Shown here one piece after another: positions 1 through 11,100 of a DNA stretch of 64,000 nt (the stretch's first letter is position 1; each line of letters starts with the position of its first letter). Origin of the DNA: Jaminaea rosea. Taxonomy: Eukaryota > Basidiomycota > Exobasidiomycetes > Microstromatales. The DNA is taken from positions 1,879,496 to 1,943,495 of the forward strand of contig NW_020289975.1 in the NCBI RefSeq assembly GCF_003144245.1. Reading direction: 5' to 3'. Position numbers and translations under genes: made by a program. Below the pieces are notes generated by a model. That model was given only the letters and a program-made list of their open reading frames with translations. It did not search any database and was not told the DNA's origin.

Positions 1-434
1 CGCTTGCAACTCACGTAAAGGAGATCGACACCTGGTAGTCGACGCCCTCCTTGACGGTGAGTGGGTTCTTCTTGAGAGCCTCGAGCTGCTCTTTACCCTG
101 TTCGAGGTTGATCGATACGCGTCCACCCGGTGCTGACGCAGAGACGAGCGAAAGAGAGTGCAAGGCGAGCTGCGTGCGACAGCGAGGGGTTAGCGCCGCG
201 CATCGCTGGCTTCTTTCAATGTTGCACACTCACCTTTGGCTTCGACGGGTCTCCCGCCCCTCCTTCACCAGCTCCAATGCCAAGCGACGCTTTCCAGCGA
301 GCCAGGCTCTCGTCATTGGCGTCGAGCTGCGCATACTCCTCGACCGTCTTCTTCTCGCCAACCTTGTAGCCTTCAGTCTGCGTTGGGCGGAGCTCTTCGT
401 CGCCGACGGAGGGGTCTTGCTGGTGAGATGACAT
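1..434 (-). CDS. RDI1: Rho GDP-dissociation inhibitor (RhoGDI), N-terminal part, runs off the left edge
   Basis: RhoGDI binds prenylated Rho/Rac/Cdc42 GTPases, keeps them soluble in the cytosol and blocks GDP release. Exon 1 is 434-234 and exon 2 is 169-15. The intron at 233-170 starts GTGAGT and ends CGCAG in phase 0, and a second GTGAGT donor at 14 shows the gene continues beyond the window. Exon 1 carries the family's acidic N-terminal arm and the block EKKTVEEYAQLDANDESLAR. Exon 2 resumes the immunoglobulin-like domain with APGGRVSINL and KEGVDYQVSISFT. Only about the first 120 residues of a roughly 200-residue protein are present. The identification is firm from these blocks; the remainder cannot be seen. 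Confidence 0.93.
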
Positions 435-785
435 GGCGGCGTGAGTCGAGTGGCAGAGAGCAGAGGTCTAAAGTAATTGTCGTAGTAGTGGTGGTGGACC
501 TCGACGAGATCAGGGGTTGATAGGGAGCAAGACAAGGAACACAAGCACAGCCAGCGCAATCGCAGTCGCGGTCGCGGACTCCACTCTCTCTGTCCAAAGT
601 CGAGACCAACCAACAGAGCGGGCGGAGAACCGGCGGGCGGGCTGGCGCGGCGTCAAAGGCGTCAGACGCGGCGCAGGCGGGGCAGCCTTCAATTCGCCTT
701 GGTCAACCATCACTTCATCGCTTCTCGTACGAACGCCGAGCCATTGACAGAGATGCATTCAATGCGTGCCGATTCTCACGGCCGC
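435..785. other. Intergenic, RhoGDI upstream region
   Basis: This stretch lies between the RhoGDI start and the end of the next minus-strand gene. It should hold the RhoGDI promoter and 5' leader and the 3' end of the DUF3140 gene. There is a run of GTAGTAGTGGTGGTGG just upstream of RhoGDI. I see no convincing open frame or RNA gene. Confidence 0.6.
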
Positions 786-1234
786 CTACATGTTCTTCAG
801 AGGGTCGTGGCCCCAGTTCCTCAGGCTCCTCACACTCTTGGTGTTCTCCAGCTCCTCCTTGCTCTTTGTCTCCTTCATCTTCTCCTCCTGAGCCAGGTGC
901 CTCTTGTTGTACGAGACGACCTTTCGCATGTGCTGAATGTCCTCTTCCGTGTACTTGTCTGCCTCCTTCTTCGGGTTACGCTTCAGAATGTCGACAATCT
1001 TGCGGCCAGAGTCGTGCCCAACTGTCTCGCCGGACTCGCCGCCCCAGCCTGCCGACTCGGACGACTCCGTCTTGAGCCACTTCTCCAGCTCGGAGGCCGA
1101 CATGTTGACGAGCTCGTTGAACTCTTCGATCTGTGGATGCAGAAGCGAGGAGGCGAGATGGTCAGGAGGAGGCCGTACACGCGGGGCTGCCTCACGCCGC
1201 GCGTACTTACAACTTCGTTGTCTGGCTTGACCAT
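786..1234 (-). CDS. DUF3140 family small protein
   Basis: Two exons encode 122 residues. Exon 1 (1234-1211) gives only MVKPDNEV, followed by a GTAAGT donor. The intron at 1210-1131 ends CCACAG in phase 0, and exon 2 runs 1130-786. The motif series FNELVNMSASELEKWLKTE, then GHDSGRKIVDIL, then YTEEDIQHMRKVVSYNKRHL and a C-terminal LRNWGHDPLKNM is typical of the DUF3140 family, whose members occur in fungi and bacteria and whose molecular role is not established. An unspliced minus-strand reading from 1334 lacks the conserved N-terminus, so I prefer the spliced start. Confidence 0.82.
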
Positions 1235-2376
1235 GTTGGATCGCTTGCGTACGGTGACGTGGAAAGGTGTAGCAGAAAGAGGTACTGACTGGTGTAGCTG
1301 ACTTGTTAAGAAGGGACTCGTGGATGGAAGGCAAGCTCTCAGGGATGATACTCTATATACGGCTAGTCGTCTGACCGCCCGCGAGATCATGGCTGCTGCA
1401 GGGTCTTGTCGACGCTGAACCCTGGGCCTGTCATAACACTCCTTTGCCCGCCCCACCTAACGTAAGCTCGACCATCTGAATGCGTCGACGTCGAGCGATG
1501 CGGTGGATCCACTGGACGATGCATGATGGTGGCTCGTGCGGGGCGGACAGCGACGTCATTCGAGGTGGAGTTCGACTCAGCTTCCGTTCCGGTGGCAGGC
1601 TCCTTCCCCATAATCACCCCCCTCCGCCTTCCTTAGGTGGCCGCTGCTCGTCTCGTGCACTCTTGACTTTCATCGAGAGGGAGTCAGGCGGGGCCGTGGC
1701 GCCCATCAATTTGCCCTGTCAAACGCCTTCCAATGCCATTGACTCGTCGTCGTGACCCTGGGACATCGCTGCCTGGCCGAGCTGCTGTGCGTGGGCGCCC
1801 CGGCGGCTGCCGCGCAACGCGCTCCCGTTGTCGTCGCCGCCCGTCGCGACCCTTATTTTCTTCGCGTCATCCCTAACCATCCCTCACCGCAGCCAATCGA
1901 CTGCGGGAGGTCACCCTCACTGCGGCAGCCTACCAGGTCTCATGTTAGCATAAGGTAAGTAGCGCATAGAGTGCACAAGAACAAGCACAGCAACGACACG
2001 ACATCGCAACGCGTCCCGTCGTCGGGGTGTTGTGGGGGCGAGGCCATCACAGAGGCGCCGAGTACGGCATCACCATCGACCGCCACGGTGTCACGCCCCA
2101 GGGCCCTTTGTAGCTGCCATCCACTACTTCTCATCGTTCTTTCAGACTGATTATTGATTCCATACCCTCAGACGCACGCTCGTCCGCCATCGAGCTGCGC
2201 CTGTAGCCCGCATCAACGCGCTCAGCGCCATCAGCGGCCATCCGCCGATCGAGCAGTCCGCACCGCCCCTCTTTAACCATCTTTCGACTTCATCAAAGTC
2301 CCCTCAAGAAGCCATCATTGCGACGCCCACTCACCATCAGCATCAGCCTTAGGCTGCCCCGCGCCCGCTGTCCATC
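1235..2376. other. Intergenic region, divergent promoter space
   Basis: The 1.1 kb between the DUF3140 gene (-) and the zinc-finger gene (+) contains only short open frames with no conserved motif. The part next to the zinc-finger gene (about 2140-2376) is rich in CATC and pyrimidines, like a fungal 5' leader. I see no RNA gene or repeat worth naming. Confidence 0.55.
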
Positions 2377-5300
2377 ATGAGCGCTGGGGATGACCCGCCA
2401 TCAGCAGACGCCCTAGCTCCGCCTGCTCCCACCTCAGCCAGTACGTCGACGGCCCAAGATGAAAGCGCAGCAGAATCGACCACGAGCGACGTCGAAATGC
2501 AGAACGCCGACGACAATGCCGATGAGGCTGAGGGTGCCGGCTTCGACTACGGCGAAAGCAGCCTCGAAGCCATCGCCGCAGCCCAGATCGCCGCAGGCCT
2601 CGGCGATTTCAACTTCTCAGCAGAGGCCGAAGCGGAAGCAGAGGGAGCCAAGAGCCCTTCTGACGAGGGCGAGTCAGCTCAGCGCGGCACAAAGCGACCC
2701 CACAGCGCACTAGACGCAGGGAGTACTGCGGTGACGTCAATCACGCCAGCCTCCCAATCAGCCCCCTCGACATCTCAGGGCATCTCAGCTGCCTCTGGCT
2801 CCTCGTCCGCAGCCACCGCATCTCCCGCCGCCAGCCTTCAAAAGGTCGTCTCGCAATATGACCTCAAGCCCACGACGACCGAGAATGCCTTTCAACGCTA
2901 TGCCCCGGCAGCGGCCTCGCCATCGTCTTCACCCGCGCCTCCGGCAGTCAGACCACCTTCTGCGCCCACCACGACTCTCGCAGCACCGCCACGACCACCG
3001 CTTTCTGGTGCTCGCCCACTCTCCGTAGCACCTCCCATGCCAGCACGACCTTCGGCGCTATCCCTCTTCTCCTCGACGCCGCGACCATCGTCTCTCCCCG
3101 CACCACGACCGGGAGGCGCTGGCTCGAGTGGCATCACTACTTTGCCAGGCCCACCTTCCTCCCGCCCAGCTATGCCTCGCCCTATGCCCAGGCCTACTCC
3201 CCTCTCTTCACGTCCTCCGGCACCGCCGCGACCAGGCATGCCTGCGCCACCTCGACCGGGCTTCCCGCCTCGCCCTCGCCCAGGGGTACCAGCTCTACCG
3301 GCGGCCGCCCTCTTCTCAGCCACTCCTCCTCAGGGCACGCCCAGCTTCGCTTCTCTGCTCAGCTCCCTTGGTCCCCAAGACCTGGCCATGGTCGCCCATG
3401 CTGCAATGGGGCTCGACGCAAACGGCGATCCGCTGCCAGGCAACGAGGTATCGCACAGAGCTCTCGCAGACGCCATGAAGCGTCTCCGCGAGTCGACGTC
3501 CGTCAGACCTCCCCCGCCGCAGAGCGGTGGAGCGCGCCCACCCATGCCGCCTCCGCGACCCAGGCCTCCCCCGCCTCCAGCCCCGTCAACGAGTCAACTT
3601 CCCTCTGGACCACCCCGCCCAGCCAGTTACTCCCCTCCCGTGCGCCGGCCAATGCCACGACCCTACCGACCCGTCCGGCCATACGACCCCAGCGTACCCG
3701 TTGACGCTCTTCCTCTCAACCAAGGCAACCCCCTGGAAGAGAAGCGCCCCCTCATCGCCGGTCCACGCTCAGACCGTGCCCCACCCAAGCCAGGTCCTCC
3801 ACCCGAGAAGCGCTTCCAGTGCCCCAAGTGCGACCGAGCCTTCGCACGCGCCTACAATCTCAACACGCACATGTCAACGCACGACCCCGATCCAGAGCGC
3901 TCCAAGCCCTTTCCCTGCCCGTATCCCGCCTGCAGGGAGGAACGACGCTCCTTTTCCCGCAAGCACGACTTGCAGCGCCACATTGCTTCGACGCACGAGT
4001 CTGAACCTGAGCCTTTGTTCGAGGAGCGAGACGAGAACGGAGAGGTAGTCATGAATGACTTGCAGCGCATGGGCTTGGGTGCTCCAGGCAGGAAATTTAG
4101 ATGTGTGTGTGGGCGAGCATTCGTGCGCAGGGATGCATTGAGGAGGCACAACTGCGAGGCCATGGGTGGGGCGGTGCATGGCGGCAGTATGGAGTTTGCG
4201 ACCGAAGAAGGAAGCGCTACACCTGGGCCAGACTTTCCATCTTCAGGGTCAACAACGCCGGGAATGCGTACCGACGGAGCTCCGACTTCAATTCGTCCGC
4301 CAAATGCACCCACGGGCAGTGGGTTTGCGAGGCCCGGAAGCACCGTCAAGGGTGGGAGTGCGGACCTTGACGACATCGATGCGATTGCGGCGCAATATGC
4401 CCTTTCGGCGGCCGAGGAGATGCGAGCGGCGCAGGAGCATGTTGCCGGTGGGCAGGGCAGCCCGGCGCCCACGGCTGGAAGTGAACGGCAGCAGGCGGGA
4501 CCTTCTGGCTCGAATGCTTCGGGTCAAGCGCAATCCAGGCCTGCCCCTTCGCAAGCAGCTGCGGCCCTTGCTGAAGATGAAGCAGATGAAGCAGATGAGG
4601 ACGGAGACGATGATGCCATTGCAAACTTTGCCTCGCAGCTTACTGCGGACACGGCAGCTCAGCTCGGTCTTGGGACAGGCAACGACAGCGATGAGGAAGT
4701 CGACGAGCTGCAAGATCCTGATGAGGACGACAGGCGTGCCGCAGAGCAAGCTCAGAAGGGAGAGAAGCAGAAGCTGAGCGCTAGCGATGCGCAGAGACCA
4801 GGATCGGTGACAGCCCCGCGACAGCCTACCAGCAGCAACGATACCAGCGTCTCGCTTGCCGCACCAGCTCCTGCATCCACGTCAGCCTCAGCTACCTCGA
4901 CCTCGCCGCTGGCTTCTGTCTCGACGGCAACGTCAGCACCACCGACAAGACCGATATCAGCTCCTAGCATCTCAACGACCTCCGCGCAGCCTCTTACGCC
5001 CGCAATCACAGCCACATCCTCCCCGACCCCGGCAGCACCACCAGTTTCCGCTGGCCTTGCTGGTACTGAGCCCAGCGACGGCGATGACTCACTTGACGAT
5101 CAGCAAGTGCAGGACGTTGCGGCGGATCTATTCGCATCAGTCGCAGCGTCGCTCGGAGGTGGAATCGGTGAAGGGGAAACCAAGGATGAAGGAAGCGAGG
5201 CAGCGGACAATGCTACATCGAGTACTGCAGCTGCTGCGGCCCCAGGCAGCAGCAGTGCTTCTACAGAGCCTTCCGTTCAAGTCCCTTCACAGCCCAGCCC

Positions 5301-5664
5301 GGCACCTCCTGCTGCGACGATCACTCCTCAAGGGCAGCCACTCTTCCTCGTGCCACCAGCAGAGCCTGCCAGCAGCTCAATCACCCCATCGGATACCACT
5401 GAGGCTCAGGCTGAAGCGGGCAGCGCCGCACCTTCTGCATCGACACCAGCCCCGCAGGCTCTACCAGCGCCTGCCACGTCCGCCACGACGCCTCAGTCTG
5501 GAGTAAGTGCGGCCATCAAGCGCGAGGAAGAAGACAGCGCCGCGGCAGTGACGAGTTCAGGAGCAGAAGCAGGAAGCTCTACGAGCGCGAGCGCCACCGC
5601 TGCGCCCGCAACTATGAGCACACCCGCTAGCCGTGTGGGCGATGGAGAGTCCGGGGAGAAGTAG
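2377..5664 (+). CDS. C2H2 zinc-finger transcription factor, Crz1-like finger arrangement
   Basis: A single exon encodes 1,095 residues. Three zinc fingers lie between about residues 478 and 592: CPKCDRAFARAYNLNTHMSTH, a longer second finger starting CPYPACREERRSFSRKHDLQ, and a degenerate third finger CVCGRAFVRRDALRRHNC. Finger order and the FSRKHDLQRH and RRDALRRH helices resemble the calcineurin-responsive Crz1/Prz1 family, which acts in the nucleus in calcium and stress signalling. The rest is low complexity: a proline/arginine-rich N-terminal half (residues about 180-450) and a Ser/Ala/Thr-rich acidic tail. No clear PxIxIT calcineurin site can be claimed by eye, so Crz1 orthology is an inference. 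The start has a good context (ATCATGAGC), with leader-like sequence before it. Confidence 0.8.
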   Translation: MSAGDDPPSADALAPPAPTSASTSTAQDESAAESTTSDVEMQNADDNADEAEGAGFDYGESSLEAIAAAQIAAGLGDFNFSAEAEAEAEGAKSPSDEGESAQRGTKRPHSALDAGSTAVTSITPASQSAPSTSQGISAASGSSSAATASPAASLQKVVSQYDLKPTTTENAFQRYAPAAASPSSSPAPPAVRPPSAPTTTLAAPPRPPLSGARPLSVAPPMPARPSALSLFSSTPRPSSLPAPRPGGAGSSGITTLPGPPSSRPAMPRPMPRPTPLSSRPPAPPRPGMPAPPRPGFPPRPRPGVPALPAAALFSATPPQGTPSFASLLSSLGPQDLAMVAHAAMGLDANGDPLPGNEVSHRALADAMKRLRESTSVRPPPPQSGGARPPMPPPRPRPPPPPAPSTSQLPSGPPRPASYSPPVRRPMPRPYRPVRPYDPSVPVDALPLNQGNPLEEKRPLIAGPRSDRAPPKPGPPPEKRFQCPKCDRAFARAYNLNTHMSTHDPDPERSKPFPCPYPACREERRSFSRKHDLQRHIASTHESEPEPLFEERDENGEVVMNDLQRMGLGAPGRKFRCVCGRAFVRRDALRRHNCEAMGGAVHGGSMEFATEEGSATPGPDFPSSGSTTPGMRTDGAPTSIRPPNAPTGSGFARPGSTVKGGSADLDDIDAIAAQYALSAAEEMRAAQEHVAGGQGSPAPTAGSERQQAGPSGSNASGQAQSRPAPSQAAAALAEDEADEADEDGDDDAIANFASQLTADTAAQLGLGTGNDSDEEVDELQDPDEDDRRAAEQAQKGEKQKLSASDAQRPGSVTAPRQPTSSNDTSVSLAAPAPASTSASATSTSPLASVSTATSAPPTRPISAPSISTTSAQPLTPAITATSSPTPAAPPVSAGLAGTEPSDGDDSLDDQQVQDVAADLFASVAASLGGGIGEGETKDEGSEAADNATSSTAAAAAPGSSSASTEPSVQVPSQPSPAPPAATITPQGQPLFLVPPAEPASSSITPSDTTEAQAEAGSAAPSASTPAPQALPAPATSATTPQSGVSAAIKREEEDSAAAVTSSGAEAGSSTSASATAAPATMSTPASRVGDGESGEK

Positions 5665-6290
5665 TGGTCCAAGCGGCCGAAGATAAACCCCAGCATCGCT
5701 TCAACTCCTAAGCTGTGGTCTTCGAGCCACAAAAGTTTCTTCCTGCTCTTTTTTTTTCCTCATTCCACCGTACGCAACCTGATGTACCTATTACGCACGC
5801 TACGCCACCTAACCGCGCAATTTGAAGCAGCTTGTTTACCCTGGCCCCTACATCCAAGCAGCAGTGATCGTCGACTCGAAGAGAGATTATCATTGCAAGT
5901 CATGTGCACACTGCATGCACGCAGAGTAGATACGATTCGGCCGGCGGATGGGGCTGCGCATGGACTCACAGTGTCGTTGTCAACATAATCTTGCCATGGC
6001 TGCTCGCACCTGCGGTGTTCGCCACTGGTGAGAAGGTCGAGAAGGTCGGGAAGGGAAGAGGCAACGTTGGATGAAGGGAGGGCCGAGCTGCGCTACACCC
6101 CCTGGAAAGAATGCGCTTACATCGTGCTATAGTGGACATCGCTGTTTATCCGTCCTGCTTTTCTTGAGAAGCCATGGTGACGGGACGCGATGCTACGTTC
6201 TCGTCGCATTCTCTCGATCAACACGCACCTGTCTTGTCTGCCTCGTGTCCCTGGTCCTCTGTGTCTCCTTCTCTGAGCGTATCACGCTCT
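5665..6290. other. Intergenic region between convergent genes
   Basis: This 626-bp region separates the 3' ends of the Crz1-like gene and the BuGZ-like gene. A T-rich stretch at about 5748-5760 could serve 3'-end formation of the plus-strand gene. Open frames on both strands are short and unconserved. Nothing else is seen. Confidence 0.5.
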
Positions 6291-7919
6291 TCAAAAAAGG
6301 TCCGCCGCCCTCGCCCTTCTTCCCGGCGTCGACTTGACTTTCTCCCCGCCTTGCGCGTCCTGCGCCTTGAGCGCCTCATTCCCCTCTGCTGCATCCATCA
6401 CCCCACTACCCGGCTGCCCTTCTCCCTGGTCATCCGCACTCGGTCTGTCACCAAGTCCCTCCGCCTTCGCTTCCATGTGACGCACCTCTGCTTCTCTCTG
6501 TCCCCTCGCCTGCCCATCGGCTGACGCGACGCCGGCATTCGTACGGGCGAGGGCTTCGGCCGTATTGTCCTCGGGACGGGATGAGGGGGGCGAAGCGCCG
6601 GGAGGAACGGCTGGATAGGATTGTGCCTGCTGTGCGCTCCCGTTGCCGTAAGCGATCGGGGGAGGGGGCCCGCCGTACTGTTGAGGAGCGGGAGGTGGTG
6701 GAGAGCTAAAAGAAGGAGGTGGAACGCTCGGTGAAGCGGAGCGCGCATACACGGGGGTTACTGCTGCTGCCGCTGCGGGATACGGAGAAGGACTGACCGC
6801 ATAGCCGCTCTGCGGAGGAGGGCGTGTGTAGCCGTACGGGCTTGCCGATCCGCCTGGCGCGTAGTTGCCAATTGAAGGAGGAGGTCCACCGTAGTACGGC
6901 TGCTGTTGCTGGTGCATCGTGGGAGGCGGAGGGGACCCTGCCCCATATGCCGTCGCTGATGTGGACGTGGATGCCTGTTGCTGCTGCTGCTGCGTATGCT
7001 GTCTCTGAGGAGGATCATCAGGATCGCTGTATTGATACTTGCTGCTCATCGCCATCTTCTCTTCTGGACTCAAATTCTGATCCGCATAAACCATGCGACT
7101 CTTTGCTCCTTCCTTGATCGCCCTCTGGTGCGGACTCGGCACGGGGATGGTGATGTTGGGTGGTGGAGGCCCAGTATATTGGTGAGGAGCCTGTCCAGGA
7201 GGTGGCTGTTGCCATGGTTGGGAGGAAAGAGAGGGGGGCGGGCCAGAGTAGGGAGGCATCCCGGGAGGAAGGGGGCGACCGTACCCTGGTGGCGGGCCAG
7301 TCATGCCAAATCCGGGCGGAGGGCCAGAGTAGGCTGGCATCGCCGATGGTGGACGTGGCGGCGGCGGTGACATGGCTGTGCCGAATCCAGCAGGAGGCAG
7401 AACCGCACCAGGGGGTAAAGCCTGACCGCTCATGAGCGCCTTGTGTGCCTCGAGCTGAGCCTTGAGCTGCTCAGGCGTGAGGGCGACGTTCTCTATCTTC
7501 TGACGCTTGGCTGACGGTTGTCCCGACGAGCCTTGCCCTTCTGCTTCCTTCTTTGTTCGCCAGGCTGCCAGGTCCGCTTCGGGGATGCCCACCATGCCGT
7601 AGATCTCGATGTCGAACGACTCGCGGCCAGGGAGGGCATTTTCGATTCTGAGGACGAGGACGGGAGGGGCGAGGATAAGGGTGAGATGCAGTCACGGGAG
7701 GACGACTGTCCACGTCACTCCAACGTACACTGTGGGCTCCTGTTTATGGACCTGATGAAGATGAACCGTCAAGCCTCCAGCAGTATTGAGCCTCCTTGGA
7801 CAGAAAGGGCACTTGTAATGCTTTGCCTTCTGATGCTGTAGCAGCACCTTTTCGTCTTCGAACTCTCGATCACAGTACCAGCACCAAGCCTCCATCTGCT
7901 GCTTCTTTTTCTTTGCCAT
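6291..7919 (-). CDS. BuGZ/ZNF207-like C2H2 spindle and Bub3-binding protein
   Basis: Two exons (7919-7729 and 7647-6291) encode 515 residues; the intron at 7728-7648 has donor GTACGT. The first 64 residues are the diagnostic ZNF207/BuGZ domain: [23 protein letters not shown], then a second finger [24 protein letters not shown]. Exon 2 opens with [19 protein letters not shown], also family-specific. A long Pro/Gly/Tyr/Gln-rich low-complexity region follows. At about residues 245-270, [20 protein letters not shown] resembles the GLEBS motif through which animal BuGZ binds Bub3 at kinetochores. In animals the protein stabilises Bub3, binds microtubules and forms condensates; a fungal role is inferred. 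It shares a 280-bp divergent promoter region with THO2. Confidence 0.88.
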
Positions 7920-8199
7920 GGTTGTCGCGATAAAGTAGTGAGTCGGAGAGGTATGATTTGGTGGTGCAGAGTGGATGGAGGAGAGCTGCGCTGCTCGCTC
8001 TCAGTCCGAGATCGACATCGGCGGCAAGGGCGGGATCAGTCTCAGTCGGACCAGTCGAACGAGTCGAGCGGACGGGAGTCGACAACGAGGACGACGACGA
8101 GGTGCCGCTTCTGCCGTCTTTTGTCAGTGAGCCATTCGTCCCTTTGACATCGCCACCATCACTTCTCGGCACTGAGGCTGGCGCAACATCAGCACGGTC
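7920..8199. promoter_or_regulatory. Shared divergent promoter region, BuGZ-like / THO2
   Basis: These 280 bp separate the two start codons of oppositely oriented genes, so both core promoters and both 5' leaders must fit here unless they extend into coding sequence. No TATA box is obvious. This is inferred from gene layout only. Confidence 0.5.
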
Positions 8200-11100
8200 A
8201 TGGTCACTACGGGCAGCTCAATTGGCCCTCATGACTCAGCCACAGGTGCAGGCGATGTAGTCTCGTCCAGTCTCAGATCGTGGGACCAAGGAGGAAGAGA
8301 ACAACTGTGAGTTCAGCACCAATACCGCAACAAGGCAACGAGCCGAGCCAAGCCAAGCCAAGCCAAGCCAGCAGTCGCACTTGCCATGGTCCGGCCTCGT
8401 TCTGCCTCTTTCTCAAGCTTGTCTCGCCACACCAGCTCATCATCCTCGCGTCATTTGGCCGCAACCTTCCTCTCCCCCTTCCTCTATGCAGCTACGCAGC
8501 CTTCCAGTCAGCTTCTAACGACTCCCCCGACAATGCCGTCTCTCCCGTCCTCGTTCACCTCCTCGGCGCTCTACTCTCATCCCACGTCCTCTCACCGCAG
8601 CTCTCCGTGCAAGACTTCCGATCCCTTTTCGAAGCAATCTCACCACCGCGAGACGACGCCGACAAGGCCGATGCAAGCGAAGTCAGCAACAGCCCAGGGC
8701 CCAGCCGTCATGCCTCTGCTACGCCAGTACCATCAGCTCCGCAGGCTCCCATCCTCTCGTCATACTTCTCGAACTCCCTCCTCGACGTCATCTGGGCAGT
8801 TGATGTCGAGATTGACATGCGCAGAGATGCTGCAGGACTGACTCCTTCAGATGTAAAGGGGAAGGCAACGTCGCCTGCCCAAGAGGCAGAGACAGCAAAG
8901 ACGAGGCTGGCAGACTTGGTCGCTGGACTCATCACCTCAAACCACCTTGCCCGCATCGCGGTGGCCGAACGCCTCGATGTTCCCCTCCTTGTTGCCATCG
9001 GCCTCGTGTCTGACGAGGCCGACTTCAACCGTAAGGGAGTTCGAATCAACACCGCCAATCTCTACAAGCAGCAGAAGTTCAATCTGCTGCGTGAGGAAAA
9101 TGAAGGTTACTCGGGATTGATGAATGAGATCCTCGGTGGGATGGGTCCGCCGATCACGGTCTTGTACGACGTCTCCTCCATCGACGAGCCTCACAATTGG
9201 CAAACGGCTCCCACACAAGTCGTTGAGCAAGAGCGGCCTGCAGAGCGCAATCGACGCGTACGAGCAGTCATGCGAAACATCTCTGCACTCATCGGCTACT
9301 TTGACCTTGATCCCAATCGCGTTCTCGACATCATCCTTGACCTCTTTTCCACAAACGTCACGCTGCATTGGCCCTTCTTCCTGGCTTTGCTTTGGGCCTC
9401 GCCATGGGCCAGAGGAAGAAAGCGCGCCCAGCAGCAGCAGCAGGATGGAGCGGACGCTATGGACGTTGATGAGACGCTTGAGATTGCCGGCATTCCCATT
9501 CGTATCGACAAGGCCTGGGGCAATCATACCTGCGCGCAGCTGGTGGGCTTCAAATTCGACTACTACCGCCAACAAGACACCCGCGAGGACGTTCCAGTCG
9601 ACCTGTACACTATGAGCGCCCTGCTCATACAACACGGCTTTGTCCGGTTCGCCGACCTCTGGCCTCACCTCTCTCCAGACGAAGAAGGGATGAAGAAGCT
9701 CTCAACTGCCTACACGACTTCGCTCAAGGACAAGGCTAATAGCGCCCGCAGCAATGCGCTGACTATGGCTGCTCCACTGGCTGACGATGAAGGGGGCGCT
9801 GCAGCCGGCGACGCGACGAAAGCAGCCGCAGAGGCTGCGGCGGCCGCTGCAGCAGTCAAAGAGCCGCCGAATCAAGTACTCGGCCTGCTCAAAGCTCTTC
9901 TCGCCACCGGCCAGCTAGACTATTCTCTTTTCATCCTTGCGCTACATCCATGGCTAATCGGTGCATTCCCAGAGGTGGCCGACCTGCTCATTCGCCTTGT
10001 CAAAGAGGCCATTAGGCCGGTATATGAGCCCATGTCCAGTGCCAGTCAAGTTTCCATCCTGGCCGAGGAAGCCTCCAACGCGGCAAGACCACGCTACGAC
10101 ACGAGAAATCAGGCAGTGCTCCCCCTGTCCCCTCCTCGTCTCTACGCTACATCGCTGGCTCCCGAGCCTCCTGCGACGGCGACCTCCCGCTTTGTCTTTG
10201 CTTTCGGCGACTGTTGGAAGAAGCAGCTACCCATCTGCACCAAAAGTGCAGACCTCGTTAAGACCCTCGTGCCCTTGCTTCGCGTCTTGGGCGTCGCTCT
10301 GCATCGTGACTTCGAGCTCTTCCAGCAAATTTGTCGCCTCGGCCGCGTCCAACTCAAGGCCGCCAACCTCGACGAGGACATTAAAGGCGCCTGGCTGGAG
10401 ATCGTTCGCTTCCACCTGTTCCCCGCCCTGTCCCTCACCGCGGGCAATTCAGGTCTGCTCAACGAGCTCTGGAGCCTTCTCAAGACCCTCAGCTACACGG
10501 AGCGCTTCAGCCTGTACGGCGAGTGGAAGAACGAGCTCTACAGGCGGCCAGAGGTGCGCTTCCGGCAACTCGAGACGGAGAAGGAAGCCCGGGGCATCCT
10601 GAAGCGTATTAGCAAGGACAATCTTAAGCTCTCTGGCCGAGCACTAGCAAAGGCGTCGCACGCCAATCCGCTCATCTTCTTCACTGTGGCTCTGAATCAG
10701 GTGCAAGTCTACGACAACATGATCCCGCACATCGCAGAATGCGCCAAGTACCTCACCATCTTCGAGTACGACGTCTTCTCTTTCAATCTTATCGACGCGC
10801 TCAGTAATCCAGAGAAGGAGCGCACCAAGCAGGACGGGCAGAACATCTCTCTCTGGCTGAAGAGTCTAGCCTCCTTCACTGGAACTCTATACCGCCGCTA
10901 CGCAATGATGGATCCCGTTCCCGTGCTGCAGTACATCTGCAATCAGCTCAAAGCGAACAACTCCAAAGACCTGGTGATCATTAGCGAGCTCATCCTGAAA
11001 ATGTCTGGCATTGAGCCGCTGGCCAACCTGGCGGACAACCAGATCGCCGCACTCAGCGGCGGACGCTTGCTTCGCATGGAGGCTATGATGGTTGCCACTG

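Noticed and set aside
8280-8491. Unspliced THO2 start at 8280
   Set aside because: It reads through an intron-like segment; the spliced exon at 8200-8306 gives a better N-terminus with matching phase.
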